From: Ornithodoros turicata
Taxonomy: Eukaryota > Arthropoda > Arachnida > Ixodida > Argasidae
DNA: 64,000 bases
Reading direction: 5' to 3'
Assembly: GCF_037126465.1 (NCBI RefSeq)
Contig: NC_088201.1
Location: 66,176,879 to 66,240,878, forward strand
The position numbers and the translations under genes are program-made. Numbering within the stretch: the first letter of the stretch is position 1; each line of letters opens with the position of its first letter. Under the pieces are notes generated by a model. That model had not been told where the DNA came from. It made no database searches and saw only the letters and a program-made list of their open reading frames with translations. Below are positions 1 through 9,577 of the stretch, in pieces.

Positions 1-548
1 TGGTGTAAGGAAAGGAATGATCATTGGAGCTATGTTGTCCAAGGAGTTTTAGTTTTCTTTTTGTCATCTGTTAACAGATGCCCGATGTTAACCCTTTGTT
101 GGACACGAGAAAGTGTGGCATTGCACATCATTAAGAACACTCCCACTGATCTTCTGGTGCATTTTTATACATAAAAAAACTAAACCCGAACGCTGAGAAA
201 CTTTTTGCAGCCGACAGAAAAATGGGACTAACTTGTCCCATGAAGCAGCTAAGGAACTTCGATGAAGTGGGATAGGGTATGTCCCACGATCCTCTTCAGG
301 CCCCTCTTGACTGCCTGTAAAAAGGCCAACAACACACTACGGAGAGTGGAACAATGCAACAACAATGCATGGCCCAACAGTAACACAAAATGATGCCGCC
401 ACACTTCTAACGTACTCTGCATAGAAGTAAAGTGAGAGAAAGAGCCTCGGTTGGGGGGGCGGGGGGGGCACAACAAAGAACATAATGCGCAAAGCACTAT
501 GACGTAATGGAGCAGTTAAAAGTATTTGCATTAAAAGGACTATAAACA
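1..548. other. Upstream non-coding sequence
   Basis: I recognise no exon or mobile-element protein here. Short ORFs occur on both strands but none resembles a known family. A G-rich run lies near 449-468. It is probably intron of the synthetase gene whose last three exons lie downstream; this is an inference from the gene's missing 5' part. Confidence 0.4.
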
Positions 549-549
549 T

Positions 550-612
550 ATCGTGGAAGGATCCAACGTTGGATCCTCCTGCTCGTTGGACCCTCCAGCA
601 CGTTGAACCCTT
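550..612. repeat. Short tandem repeat containing a palindrome
   Basis: About three degenerate copies of a 17-18 bp unit of the form CGTTGGAYCCTCCWGCW occur in a row. The first includes the perfect palindrome GGATCCAACGTTGGATCC. Confidence 0.6.
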
Positions 613-639
613 TGACGTATAATCGGCTGCACCTAGGAT

Positions 640-778
640 GTGTCTATAATGTGTTATATAATAATGTGTTATATATGCTATATATGTGCTATATATATGT
701 ATGTGCTATATATATGTATGTTCTATATATATATGTGCTATATATATATAATGTGTTATATAATAATGTGCTATAATT
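640..778. repeat. AT/GT-rich microsatellite
   Basis: Irregular repetition of ATGTGTTATATA, GTGCTATATATA and TATGTATG. Frames through it give only low-complexity Met/Tyr/Ile/Cys peptides, which I do not treat as coding. Confidence 0.85.
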
Positions 779-884
779 TTATAAGGGGCATTACCAGCTT
801 CAGGCCAACACGAGTCCTCGCGCAAAAATTCTTCATTCTCATTTGATGTGGTGTGATGTCGTTCTTGTTCCCGTACTGGGTATT

Positions 885-1040
885 TTCCGTGGGTTTTCCT
901 CAGACATTTGACAACAGATGTCGGTACAATTCCCTGTGAAGTGGGCCCAGGACGCACGATTCCCCCTGCGATAGTCGTCACGTTGCCCGTCTCTGTGCGG
1001 CTGACCATGGCAAGCCGTTCCATCAACACTACTACCGCCA
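885..1040 (+). mobile_element. tRNA-derived SINE, 5'-truncated copy
   Basis: The body and tail match, in order, the SINE copies at 19139-19384 and 40536-40710. Shared blocks include TTTTCCTCAGAC, ATGTCGG.ACA.TTCCCT, GG.CCCAGGACGCAC and GTCGTCACGTTGCCC. The tRNA-like head with A and B boxes is missing. The copy has diverged but stays collinear with the others. Confidence 0.7.
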
Positions 1041-1767
1041 TTTTTCATCGTTTTCTTTTACCTGTGCGGCTTTTGCACGACTTTCCTTTGCTCTTGCTTC
1101 TGCTTGAGGCATGGAATCTCTTATTTTGGGATATTGTTGGGATCGTTCTGATCGTCTGACTAAGAAACACGTCCTCCCTGGTCATTTGTCCTCGGTTTCC
1201 TATAAATGGACCAAATGGAGGTGCTACAACTGCCAATTGCATTCGATGTGCGTACATGAGCCAACTAAGCCTAACGCTTCAGCCACCCAAAACACCCTCC
1301 CTAGCGAGAATACGAGTTCCGACGCTACAAATGAACGAACGCTAGCTATACGTGTGGAGGCTTTTTTGTGTCACTGCCGCAGTGCAAGAAACAAACAGTT
1401 CGCAAAACAAAACAGACAACAACAAAACAAACAAACAAAACAACAAAACAGACTTTCTTATCGCTCCGCGAAAGGTTCCATAACGGCACATGAAACGATG
1501 CAACAGGCTCCGAGAACACCAAAAAGAAGACACGTCGTAATACGTCCCCAGCTTTTGATGCAAGTGTTGAACTGCTCCTCAGGTTACTATTACCCCTCAT
1601 AGATAGAGCCACAGCAATGTCCGGAGCAGTGCATGTAGCACTGCGCTCATGCGCCACGTTGCAAGCCCATTGGCCTAGACTGTGCGCGCGCTCCGATTGG
1701 TCGAGAACGTTTTGAAATCGCATTTTGTACGCGCGCATGTGCGTGCAGCGTCTCGGCCGTTTCAGCC
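1041..1767. other. Non-coding, unrecognised
   Basis: Contains an A-rich stretch (about 1386-1450) and several short ORFs on both strands. None resembles a protein family I know. Presumed intron or repeat. Confidence 0.4.
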
Positions 1768-2402
1768 AGGCGCCCACAGCTCCCCATAGAACCCATAGTT
1801 TGAGATAATTCAGGCAACACTGGACATACAACCAATGAAACTGCGCGATGCCTAGCAGACAGCCAATCAGCAACCTCTCCGTTGGGCTCGGCTTTCGGCC
1901 GCCCCTGGCTACCATGGACTTCTACTGGTTTTCATACCTGGCACCTCCAAAATAACTAAGACATTTTTGATAGGGTAAATACATATTTATTGATGCAACG
2001 TATAGACTCCAATGTTTGACTCATATATTCACCGTGCGTACAGGACGTTTCGTTCGTTGAATAGACTGCAATCAAACCCAGTTCGAACTTGCACAGCACA
2101 CACACAGTCTACTTCTGGAGGCGAGCGAAGTCCACGAGTGCGTGCGTTTCACAGATGAGCATCTTCTTCTCATACTGGCGATGCACCGAAGGTCACACAG
2201 TCACGGGAAATACTTTTGTCGTTAGAGCACTCTCTTCTTATTCACTGTATTTGAAAATGCGACAGCGCTCGAAAGTGTTCCTCAGGCGTCAGCTCACTAA
2301 GCATTCCAGTTCCGAACCGGCTAGAATGTCCGTAGGTTGACACTTCATCGGAGATCAGTACATGACCAGAGTCACTATAACTCACGAACAAACCCGCGAA
2401 TA

Positions 2403-2410
2403 CACTTCCT
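2403..2410. repeat. Left 8-bp target-site duplication of the hAT element
   Basis: CACTTCCT, repeated exactly at 3495-3502. The related copy at 47381-47388 has this octamer once (as AGGAAGTG), which shows the unoccupied site. Confidence 0.9.
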
Positions 2411-3494
2411 CAGTGGCGTATCCAGAGCTACCTGCGCCCACGCCCACCAGTGAGTCTGCGCCCCTGTTCAGGCACATATCGAGGACACAGTTGGTCATGT
2501 TTTGTAAATACTTTAATGAAATCCACAGAACTACTACACATGCAGACGGCCCACTAACGTCACATGATAGCCTTTCTGGCTTTTGCTGCTGCAAATTTGT
2601 CGATAATGTCACTGAAATCATTTTTTCTGTTTCTTCTCGTTCAACACTTAGGACAGCAAGCTCGGAAAGCCTGTCCTGGCCCATTGATGCTCTTAAATAT
2701 GAAAGTATCAGCTTTACCTTGCTAAATGACCGCTCACAGCTGGCAATTGAAACCGCGATCGTGAGCATTATCTGGACCACAACCCGAAGGTTCGGGAAGA
2801 CATTTTTATCTCTATAGTGAACAATAAATTCAAGAAGCTCTTCGGGTCTCGATATTTTGTTTTCTGTGCGCCTCGCGAGCAACATTCTGCAGTCCAAAAT
2901 TTCTTCGTACAGCTCGTTGCCGTCAACATCGGAAGTGTAAAATTTGCCGAAATCGCCCCTACACCTTCACACCTTCCCTAGCCCGACACACGGGTTCAGG
3001 TCGACCCTCTTGTTGGTCCGCCCGATACGAACTCTTTTCGTCGGGTCCATTTTCTTGTTCAGATATCTCTGTCAAAGTCCCACTGCTGCGATCGGCTTGC
3101 TACCTAAACATCCCCAAATGCTGTTGTCGCGTCTCGAGTAACCGTACAGGGTACTGGGATCTCCCTTTTGTTTAGGCTGCTTTGGTCTCGGCCGTGACAG
3201 TCGCTCACTGAGCTGGTTCGGTTTGCTCACGGTGCCCCGTTCTCGTCAAATACGTCACGCGCCCAGTTTAGCTACCTCGTGGTTAACATGATGTCCTTGG
3301 GGATGCGTTTTCGTGTGGTCCGCACTAGGTTTCACACTACAACCTCTTCAATGGAGGGTGCTTTAGATCATTTATGAATGTGCCAGGTTGAGTGCACGAC
3401 CTGGCACATTCACACCCGACCACATAATGGCGCCCCTGTTCACCTTGCGCCCATGGCACCTGTCCACACCTGCCACACCCTAGATACGCCACTG
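2411..3494 (-). mobile_element. hAT-superfamily DNA transposon, internally deleted
   Basis: The terminal inverted repeats are CAGTGGCGTATC at the left and GATACGCCACTG at the right. They are flanked by perfect 8-bp duplications CACTTCCT, the length typical of hAT elements. The 1084-bp body holds only the C-terminal part of a transposase on the minus strand, so the copy is non-autonomous. It sits inside another repeat whose empty counterpart is present in the same window. Right-hand sequence 2960-3480 has no recognisable coding content. Confidence 0.92.
2430..2958 (-). pseudogene. hAT transposase C-terminal fragment (dimerisation domain)
   Basis: The minus-strand reading shows FPNLRVVVQIMLTIAVSIAS followed directly by CERSFSKVKLILSYLRASMG and a QDRLSELAVLSVE block. 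This is the C-terminal dimerisation region typical of hAT transposases of the ZMYM-like group. A stop codon lies just upstream of the GDFGKFYTSDVDGNELYEEI stretch, near 2960. The N-terminal BED/zinc-finger and most of the catalytic core are absent. At the C-terminal end the frame runs through the element terminus, so the native stop is also lost. It should not give a functional transposase, though the end sequences could be moved by one supplied in trans. Confidence 0.85.
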
Positions 3495-3799
3495 CACTTC
3501 CTCTTTGGTCGTTGCGGTCAACCGACATCGGCGAGCCGCGGAGACAGAGCGACCTTGCTTGGAGCTGGCCGCCTGGCCGACTGCCCAGACTGCCCGCGAA
3601 AAGTGAGCTGTCAGATATTTCGAAACTTTGTCAACCAATCCCGGAGCGCGCAACCTCCTTCGGCCAATGGCCATCCGTCATCATGCCTGACGATGCAATA
3701 CCACGTGACTATGACGTGTTTTATTTTTCTACTGACGCGAATTCGGGGAGCTATGGAGGCCTGGTTCAGCATAGTTTCGAAATAGCACGGCCGGCATGT

Positions 3800-4513
3800 C
3801 GTCCTCCTGTGTTCGGTGGTGTCAATCAACAGAACAGTTTGCAGAAATATGTTCGCGGGTTTACTCGCGCGTGAGTCTACGCGTGTTGTGCTGTTTCTGG
3901 ACACAACTATTATCCCACGAACAATCTATCAACTGCGGTATCGGAATGCTTCATGAGTTGGAGCGTGAAGAACAAGTTCGAGCGCCGTTGGATTTTGAGG
4001 GCTGTCAACAAAGACAGGATTACGTGCCACACAAATTCTATTCGCTTCGCTATAATGTATGCATAGATGCATCATCATCATCAAGATGCTCATCATGAAA
4101 TGGTACGCACTCATATGAAACTGGCTCGGTATTAGAGTTGAACTGTGTGTTCGTTCTGCTTCATGTTCGAACTTTGTCCCAGTGTGTCAGCAACGCAGTG
4201 GGCTTTGTACGCACAGTGCACCCATGTATCAGATCTTTGAATCAGTGCTTTGTATCAAATAAAGCTTTATTTTACCCAAAAATCTCATTAGTTATATTTG
4301 AATACCAAATAACGGCGGCAGGCCTGAAATCCAGTAGAAGTCAATGGTAGCCAGGGCCCGCCGAGAAGCCAGCCAGACATTGAGGCTCTTGATTGGCCGA
4401 CTGGTTGTGCATAATATCCACCACGTCGCAATTTCATTGGTTGTGTGTCCAGTGTTGTGTGAATTATCTCAAACTATGGGTCTATGGGGAGCTGTTGGAG
4501 CCTGGCAGTGCCG
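3800..4513 (+). mobile_element. Diverged, 5'-truncated relative of the CAGGC element
   Basis: Direct-orientation relative of 47390-48026. Matching blocks include CCAGTAGAAGTCAATGG, GCCAGGGCC, TTCATTGGT.GTGTGTCCAG and CTATGGGGAGCTGT. It ends at GGAGCCTGG like the others but is clearly more diverged and has lost the left end. No protein is recognised. Confidence 0.65.
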
Positions 4514-5170
4514 TGTATGCCAAAGGGAGTCTGGCCATTAATGGGACCTGCCTATACCTGAGGCTCCACCCACTTTTCGAGGTATCTAACCAATCACAGG
4601 TCGAAATACAGTTGTCTATTATCACATCCATCCAATACTTATACCTCACCCTTATTTACTGGGTGCCACCATTTTGGAGAAACTCGATTGATTTGGATTG
4701 AAATCGATATCACTGGTGAGAGACCCAAACGACGGATTTTGCGCCCACTTTTATCAACGCCATCTGCATGGAGAGAGGCATGTTGGGAAGGCTTAGAATT
4801 GCAGAAATGGTTGCTGGCAGAAGTGATTGGCCAGGAAAGCGGTACAACCGCTTCTTCGTAGCAGACGACTGCCGGTATGAAGTTTTAAATCACGTAATGT
4901 AAGTAGATCGAATCAAAAATGAGCAAAGATGTATGTATAAATAAAATGCAACTATATAATGCAAAATCCTACGTATAAGGGTCGTCCTTCTTGCTATTTT
5001 CATGGTATCACGGTCTTAACTACGCCTAACGTTAGCGACGAAACATTCCATTTTTACTTAAACAATGATGGCGGAGCGAAAGTTGAAGCTGATTTTGCAG
5101 ATGCGTACATGAGGATATATACTCACCGTATGAAATTAAAGTAGTTTGTGAAAATATTTTGTCACGAAAT
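4514..5170. other. Non-coding, unrecognised
   Basis: No exon, tRNA or element terminus recognised. A short A-rich stretch surrounds 4900-4965. Confidence 0.4.
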
Positions 5171-5210
5171 ATCCCGGGTACCCAGTACCTCCCGGGTACC
5201 TCCCAGGCGT

Positions 5211-5425
5211 GTTAGCTTAGCTCAATTGGTAGAGCCCTGGACCGGCAATCCAGGAGAAAATTTGGTGTCATGGCAGCTCCCATTGAAAACGGTAACCAAT
5301 TACATGCGCCTAAGTTTGATTGACAGGTCAAGCCTCTTTTTAGGCTCCTCCTAATGGACAGACTCCCTTAATCCTGGACCGGTAATCCAGAAGATATGGG
5401 TTCAAGTCCTACAGCTGGCTAACCT
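5211..5425 (+). mobile_element. Split tRNA-Thr-like sequence (SINE remnant or tRNA pseudogene)
   Basis: The 5' half (5211-5254) has acceptor strand GTTAGCT, D arm GCTCAATTGGTAGAGC and an anticodon arm. The 3' half (about 5370-5425) repeats the anticodon arm CTGGACCGGTAATCCAG, with loop anticodon GGT, then a T arm around TTCAAGT and an acceptor strand AGCTGGC that pairs with the first half. About 115 bp of other sequence separates the halves, so it cannot fold as one normal tRNA. TTTTCAGTGAC follows. A pol III SINE with an internal rearrangement is most likely. Confidence 0.6.
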
Positions 5426-5544
5426 TTTCAGTGACTTCCATCTTTCATCGTAAATAGTCCCTTTCTTTCCTAGTCCCGCCTCTTACGTTATGCAAGAATG
5501 TGTTCGGCTGCTTTGAATATTGTTGTAACGTGATGGAATCGTAG

Positions 5545-5689
5545 GTGGTGGATGTGGAAAACGGTGAAAAGCTGGGCCCCTACAAGCACGGCGAACTTCG
5601 GGTGAAAGGACCAGGATGTGTTCAGGGTTACCTGAACATGCCTAAAGGTGCTACTGACCTGTACGACGCGGAAGGATTTCTGAAAACAG
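5545..5689 (+). CDS. Acyl-CoA synthetase / luciferase-like, exon A (partial gene)
   Basis: This exon encodes 48 residues of an adenylate-forming (ANL superfamily) enzyme, which activates a carboxylic acid with ATP and passes it to coenzyme A. It contains GELRVKGPGCVQGYLNMP, matching the conserved GEL.I.G..V..GY motif (A6), and ends in EGFLKT just before the TGD motif, which is completed in the next exon. The acceptor is the AG at 5543-5544; the donor GTGAGT starts at 5690. It enters in phase 0 and leaves in phase 1, agreeing with exon B. The large N-terminal domain with the P-loop-like STGT motif lies upstream of the window. Substrate cannot be told. Similarity fits 4-coumarate:CoA ligase / firefly-luciferase-like proteins, which are multicopy in arthropods. 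Confidence 0.9.
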
Positions 5690-5807
5690 GTGAGTCTACG
5701 GGGTTCATACACCGTCGTAGAAACCAAACTCAAAGCTAGCATCCTGTCACTGCTCAAACATATAATACTTTGTGTACAGACCTCTTAAGCGTTGATACTA
5801 TACAGGG

Positions 5808-5872
5808 GTCCCGGCTGACCTTTCCTCCGTTTTTTTTCCTTTTCGTCTAATAAATATATTCCCCCCAGCTGA
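5808..5872 (+). repeat. 65-bp dispersed repeat
   Basis: Reverse complement of 36471-36535. Shared blocks are GGCTGACCTTTCC, TTTTTTTTCCTTTTCGTCTAATAAATATAT (two adjoining parts) and a C run. Possibly the 3' end of a retroelement. Confidence 0.6.
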
Positions 5873-5883
5873 ATGCGAACAGA

Positions 5884-5926
5884 TTTTTCATATCTATATA
5901 TATATATATACATATATATATATAGG
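5884..5926. repeat. (TA)n microsatellite
   Basis: Alternating TA tract. Similar tracts border the foldback elements at 6196-6205, 7107-7124 and 8122-8152. Confidence 0.9.
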
Positions 5927-5962
5927 ACAAATAGGTTAATACATGAGACGGCTACGAAGTTG

Positions 5963-6201
5963 AATAAAAGTGAAGTAATAAGACGCGGACTACTGATTAC
6001 AGGAACGTTAAAAAAACTAATTTATTTAATGGGCAATTTAACACGTAGATTAAAAAAGAATGATCGACGTTTCGACAGTGGCACTGTCGAAACGTCGACC
6101 ATTCTTTTTTTAATCTATGTGTTAAATTGCCTATTAAATAAATTAGTTTTTTTAACGTTCCTGTAATCTGTAGTCCACGTCTTATTATTTCACTTTTATA
6201 T
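5963..6201. mobile_element. Near-perfect hairpin element with almost no loop
   Basis: Two arms of about 118 bp are inverted copies meeting at 6081 with a one-base loop (CGACAGTG G CACTGTCG). Outer parts include ATAAAAGTGAA.TAATAAGACG. The arms differ at a few positions only. It lies between (TA)n tracts and directly abuts the next foldback. ORFs of 97 and 85 residues read in opposite directions here are by-products of the symmetry. Confidence 0.85.
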
Positions 6202-6205
6202 ATAT

Positions 6206-7107
6206 ACAGGGTGTCCACGCTAAGTGTGAACAGATTTTTTAAAAAATATATCAATCACTTTTTCCGAGATGAAATCAATTGCAATATAGCATATGCTGAA
6301 GGGCACTCCGTAGGGGGGCAATAACAGACTCCTAAGGCAATGTCTTAATTAACTTTCTATAATTAACTTTTTAATTATAAAAGCTACGAAGTTGCTCCAA
6401 TGAGAACATCTGATCTCTTCGGTCACCAGATACCAAAACCGTTTTCAGAACAAAAATCCGTTCGGTAGACCGTCCGCAAAAAATTCGTGAAGGAACGCCA
6501 TTTTTTTCTTTATTTGGTTTATTGCGCATCTTCAAAGAAGCGGCTTCCCTTTACCCCCAGTGTGAGAGAGTGAAAGAGCACAGTGCCGCCTCATGCGTTG
6601 AAGATTAGCTTTAACTTGCGGAAACAAAACAAAAACACAAATCTATCGGGTGACTCTATCGCGACTGCCCTTATCTTGGGCTGCATTTTCCGTTTTCTTT
6701 TAATCTTTTTCCAGGACGCAAGAGGCGATAGTGTGCTCTTTCATCCTCTCGTATTGGGGACGAAGGAAAGACGCGTCTCTAGAGATGCGCAATGAATAAA
6801 ATAAAGAAAAAATGACGTTCCTTCATGAATTTTTTGCGGACGATCTACCGAACGGATTTTTGTTCCGAAAACGGCTTTGGTATCTGGTGACCGAAGAGAT
6901 CAGATGTTCTCATTGGAGCAACTTCGTAGCTTTTATAATTAAAAAGTTAATTATTGAAAGTTAATTAAGACATTGCCTTAGGAGTCTCTTAATGCCCCCC
7001 TAGGGAGTGCCCTTCAGTATATGCTATATTGCAATTGATTTCATCTCGGAAAAAGTGATTGATATATTTTTAAAAAATCTGTTCACACTTAGCGTGGACA
7101 CCCTGTA
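6206..7107. mobile_element. Foldback family A, complete copy 1
   Basis: Ends are ACAGGGTGTCCACGC and GCGTGGACACCCTGT, each flanked by TA repeats. The arms stay complementary over about 400 bp, including ATTGCAATATAGCATATGCTG and CAATGAGAACATCTGATC on the left. A centre around 6655-6740 is poorly paired. No transposase. Related copies or fragments occur at 8152-8616, 52022-52356 and 52912-53791. Confidence 0.9.
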
Positions 7108-7123
7108 TATATATATATATATA

Positions 7124-7980
7124 AAGAGGGGGGAAAGCCATTAAAGAAATAAGTAAATGACGCTAGACGTGTTTGAAATTCAAACTTACAGACTAAGATG
7201 GCTTCTATGGCAGCACGTAGAGAAACAGATACTCATGGAACGAAGCGACAGCACTAGAGGACACGTGTTTCGCCGTGTTTGCGGCTCGTCAGCCCTGGGT
7301 AGCTGCGCATCGTTCGGGATTGGCAAACCAGGGGTCACTCAGCGAGCGATATACACCTGGGAGGGTGACTGAGCACTCCTCAATGCCACAGCGCAAGCCA
7401 GTGAATTATAAAGAGGGGGAAAAGCCATTAAAGAAATGAGTAAATGACGCTAGACGTGTTTGAAATTCAAACTTACAGACTAAGATGGCTTCTATGGCTG
7501 CACGTAGAGAAACAGATACTCATGGAACGATGCGAGAGCACCAGAGGACACGTGTTTCGCCGTGTTTGCGGCTCGTCAGCCCTGGGTAGCTGCGCATCGT
7601 TCGGGATTGGCAAACCAGGGGTCACTCAGCGAGCGATATACACCTGGAAGGGTGACTGAGCACTCCACAATGCCACAGCACAAGCCAGTGAATTATAAAG
7701 AAGGGGGAAAGCCATTAAAGAAATAAGTAAATGACGCTAGACGTGTTTGAAATTCAAACTTACAGACTAAGATGGCTTCTATGGCTGCACGTAGAGAAAC
7801 AGATACTCATGGAACGATGCGACAGCACCAGAGGACACGTGTTTCGCCGTGTTTGCGGCTCGTCAGCCCTGGGTAGCTGCGCATCGTTCGGGATTGGCAA
7901 ACCAGGGGTCACTCAGCGAGCGATATGCACCTGGGAGGGTGACTGAGCACTCCTCAATGCCACAGCGCAAGCCAGTGAAT
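7124..7980 (+). repeat. Three tandem copies of a 287-bp unit
   Basis: The units repeat with a 287-bp step (for example the same ATG at 7157, 7444 and 7731) and differ at only a few bases. Each reads as a 71-residue ORF containing TYRLRWLLW and SCASFGIGKPGVTQRAI, which resembles no family I know. The repeats begin next to a (TA)n tract and end at the inverted copy. Confidence 0.95.
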
Positions 7981-7983
7981 TGG

Positions 7984-8120
7984 TGAATCTGGTGCTGTCG
8001 CATCGTTCCATGAGTATCTGTTTCTCTACGTGCAGCCCATAGAAGCCATCTTAGTCTGTAAGTTTGAATTTCAAACACGTCTGGCGTCATTTACTTATTT
8101 CTTGAATGGCTTTTTCCCTC

Positions 8121-8124
<4 letters not shown>
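7984..8124 (-). repeat. Inverted partial copy of the 287-bp unit
   Basis: Reverse complement of the first ~140 bp of the tandem unit (CACGTCTGGCGTCATTTACT and GGCTTTTTCCCTC), ending in (TA)n. With the first unit it forms inverted ends, so the whole 7124-8124 block is probably one element with internally amplified sequence. Confidence 0.9.
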
Positions 8125-8151
<27 letters not shown>

Positions 8152-8156
<5 letters not shown>

Positions 8157-8616
8157 TTTTTTCGATGTGAAGTCAGTTGCAATATAGCATATGCTGAAGG
8201 GCACTCCTAAGGAGGGCACCAGCGCACTCCTAAGGCAATGTCCTAATTAATTTTCAGTAATTAACCATTTAATTATAAAAGCTACGAAGTTGCCTCAATG
8301 AGAACATCTGGTCCCTTCGGTCACCTGATACCGTAGCCGTTTCCAGAACAAAAATCCGCTCGATAGATCGTCCGCAAAAAATTCGCGAACGAACGCCTTT
8401 TTTTTTTTTTTCATTGCGCATTTTCGGAGGCGCGTCTTTCCTTCACCCCCAATCTGAGAGCGTGAAAGAGCATACTATCGCCTCTTGCGTCCTGGAAAAA
8501 CATTAAAAGAAAACAGAAGATGCAACCCCAGATAAGGGCAGTTGCGATAGCACCACCCGATACATTTGTTTTTGTTTTCTTTCCGCAACTTGAAGCTCAT
8601 CTTCGACGCATGAAGC
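8152..8616. mobile_element. Foldback family A, one-armed fragment
   Basis: Matches the left arm of 6206-7107, including GTTGCAATATAGCATATGCTG, TAATTATAAAAGCTACGAAG and CAATGAGAACATCTGG. The ACAGGGTG terminus and second arm are missing. Confidence 0.8.
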
Positions 8617-8881
8617 GGCACTCAGTTTTCAAAGGCGTAATGCCTTCTGTTGTGCACATGTTCACTGTTTACGTTCTCTCTGTTTTTCTTTTTTTTTCTG
8701 TTCTTCCTTCCTCTTATTTCTATACCAGTTCTGCATACATCATAGGGTCCCGCCAGAGTGTGTGATTCTTCAGCTTTAGTTTTGTGGTCTTCATTTTTCT
8801 TTTACTTTTCTTTCCTTCTTTTTGTTTCCTTTTGCTTTCTTTTTTCTTTGCCTCTTTTGTATTCCCCCTTTCACTTTTTTT
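8617..8881. other. T-rich non-coding stretch
   Basis: Pyrimidine-rich sequence (runs such as TTTCTTTTACTTTTCTTTCC) without recognised features. Confidence 0.5.
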
Positions 8882-8889
8882 CGAATAAC

Positions 8890-9278
8890 TAGAGTCACTA
8901 AATAAGCTTCGCATCAGAGTATCGACACTGAGGTTCAAGTGAGAACAGGAGCGCCATCTTGTTTCCGCACCACACCTGTACCATCCCCAGGTGAGGATCA
9001 AAAACGACTAACATAATGCTCGCCGTGTCATAGAGAAACGTGTATGATTGTTGCGCGATAATCCATGTGTTGTCCACAAGAGCGTCCCGAAGATGTCAAG
9101 GCCGTCAACTGCTTCTTGTAAACGAAAGGAACATTTCACCTGCGCCCGATAGATGGCATCGTGCGTTAAAGTGCGCAGTGCGCGTGCGTGGGAAGCGTGG
9201 GGCGGAAACAAGATGGCGCATGCTCGCTCTTGGAACTCAGTGTCGATACTCTGAAGCGTAGCTTATTTAGTGACTCTA
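8890..9278. mobile_element. 389-bp MITE with 8-bp target duplication (hAT-like)
   Basis: Terminal inverted repeats TAGAGTCACTAAATAAGC / GCTTATTTAGTGACTCTA extend with mismatches through GAGTATCGACACTGAG and a shared GCCATCTTGTTTCC. Flanks are CGAATAAC (8882-8889) and GGAATAAC (9279-9286), eight bases with one mismatch. No coding capacity. Confidence 0.85.
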
Positions 9279-9342
9279 GGAATAACAAGCCGACATCCAT
9301 CTGACTTACCTTTCCTTTCTTTTTTTTCTTAATAAACAAAGC

Positions 9343-9408
9343 CCCCCCCCCCCCCCGCTAGGGTACTTACTTCGCGGTGCGCTCTTCCCCCCCCCCCCCC
9401 CCCCCCAA
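9343..9408. repeat. Two poly-C tracts
   Basis: Runs of about 16 and 18 C residues separated by 30 bp. Confidence 0.9.
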
Positions 9409-9449
9409 AAAATGAAAACTCTCCGCCTCTGGGTATAAGTAATCTAGAA

Positions 9450-9570
9450 GCTGCATACTGTCTGCGGGAGGACGTCTGCCTGGCCGATTAACTCAACTGC
9501 AAAAATGGCATCGCTGCCGATCTCATAACTTTTCATTAAAAATCTGTAACGTATATAAAAAAACGCCCTA
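9450..9570. mobile_element. Foldback family B, single end
   Basis: The reverse complement resembles the left arm of 9578-10361: TTTGCAGTTGAGTT, CGTTACA.ATTTTTA and a terminal AGGGCGTTT. It stands back to back with that element, only a few bases away. Confidence 0.65.
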
Positions 9571-9577
9571 TACATAT

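Larger units (their letters stand above)
1768..3771 (-). mobile_element. DNA element with CAGGC..CCACAGCTCCCC ends, split by a hAT transposon
   Basis: The 5' part (1768-2410) and the 3' part (3495-3771) together are the reverse complement of one uninterrupted copy at about 47141-48026. The two outer ends are inverted relatives: CAGGCGCCCACAGCTCCCC on the left, and GGGGAGCTATGGAGGCCTG on the right. TTCAGC flanks both ends, a candidate target duplication. A 1084-bp hAT element interrupts it. No transposase is visible, so it is probably non-autonomous. The inside carries CCAAT-like motifs and an AATAAA-like signal, but I found no convincing protein. Confidence 0.75.

Noticed and set aside
1346..1915. 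189-codon minus-strand ORF
   Set aside because: It crosses the border of the CAGGC element and contains a low-complexity VCFVV-type stretch. No family resemblance.
7157..7946. Three 71-codon ORFs as a protein family
   Set aside because: They are identical by position because the DNA is a tandem repeat. No homology to a known protein and no splice or start context.
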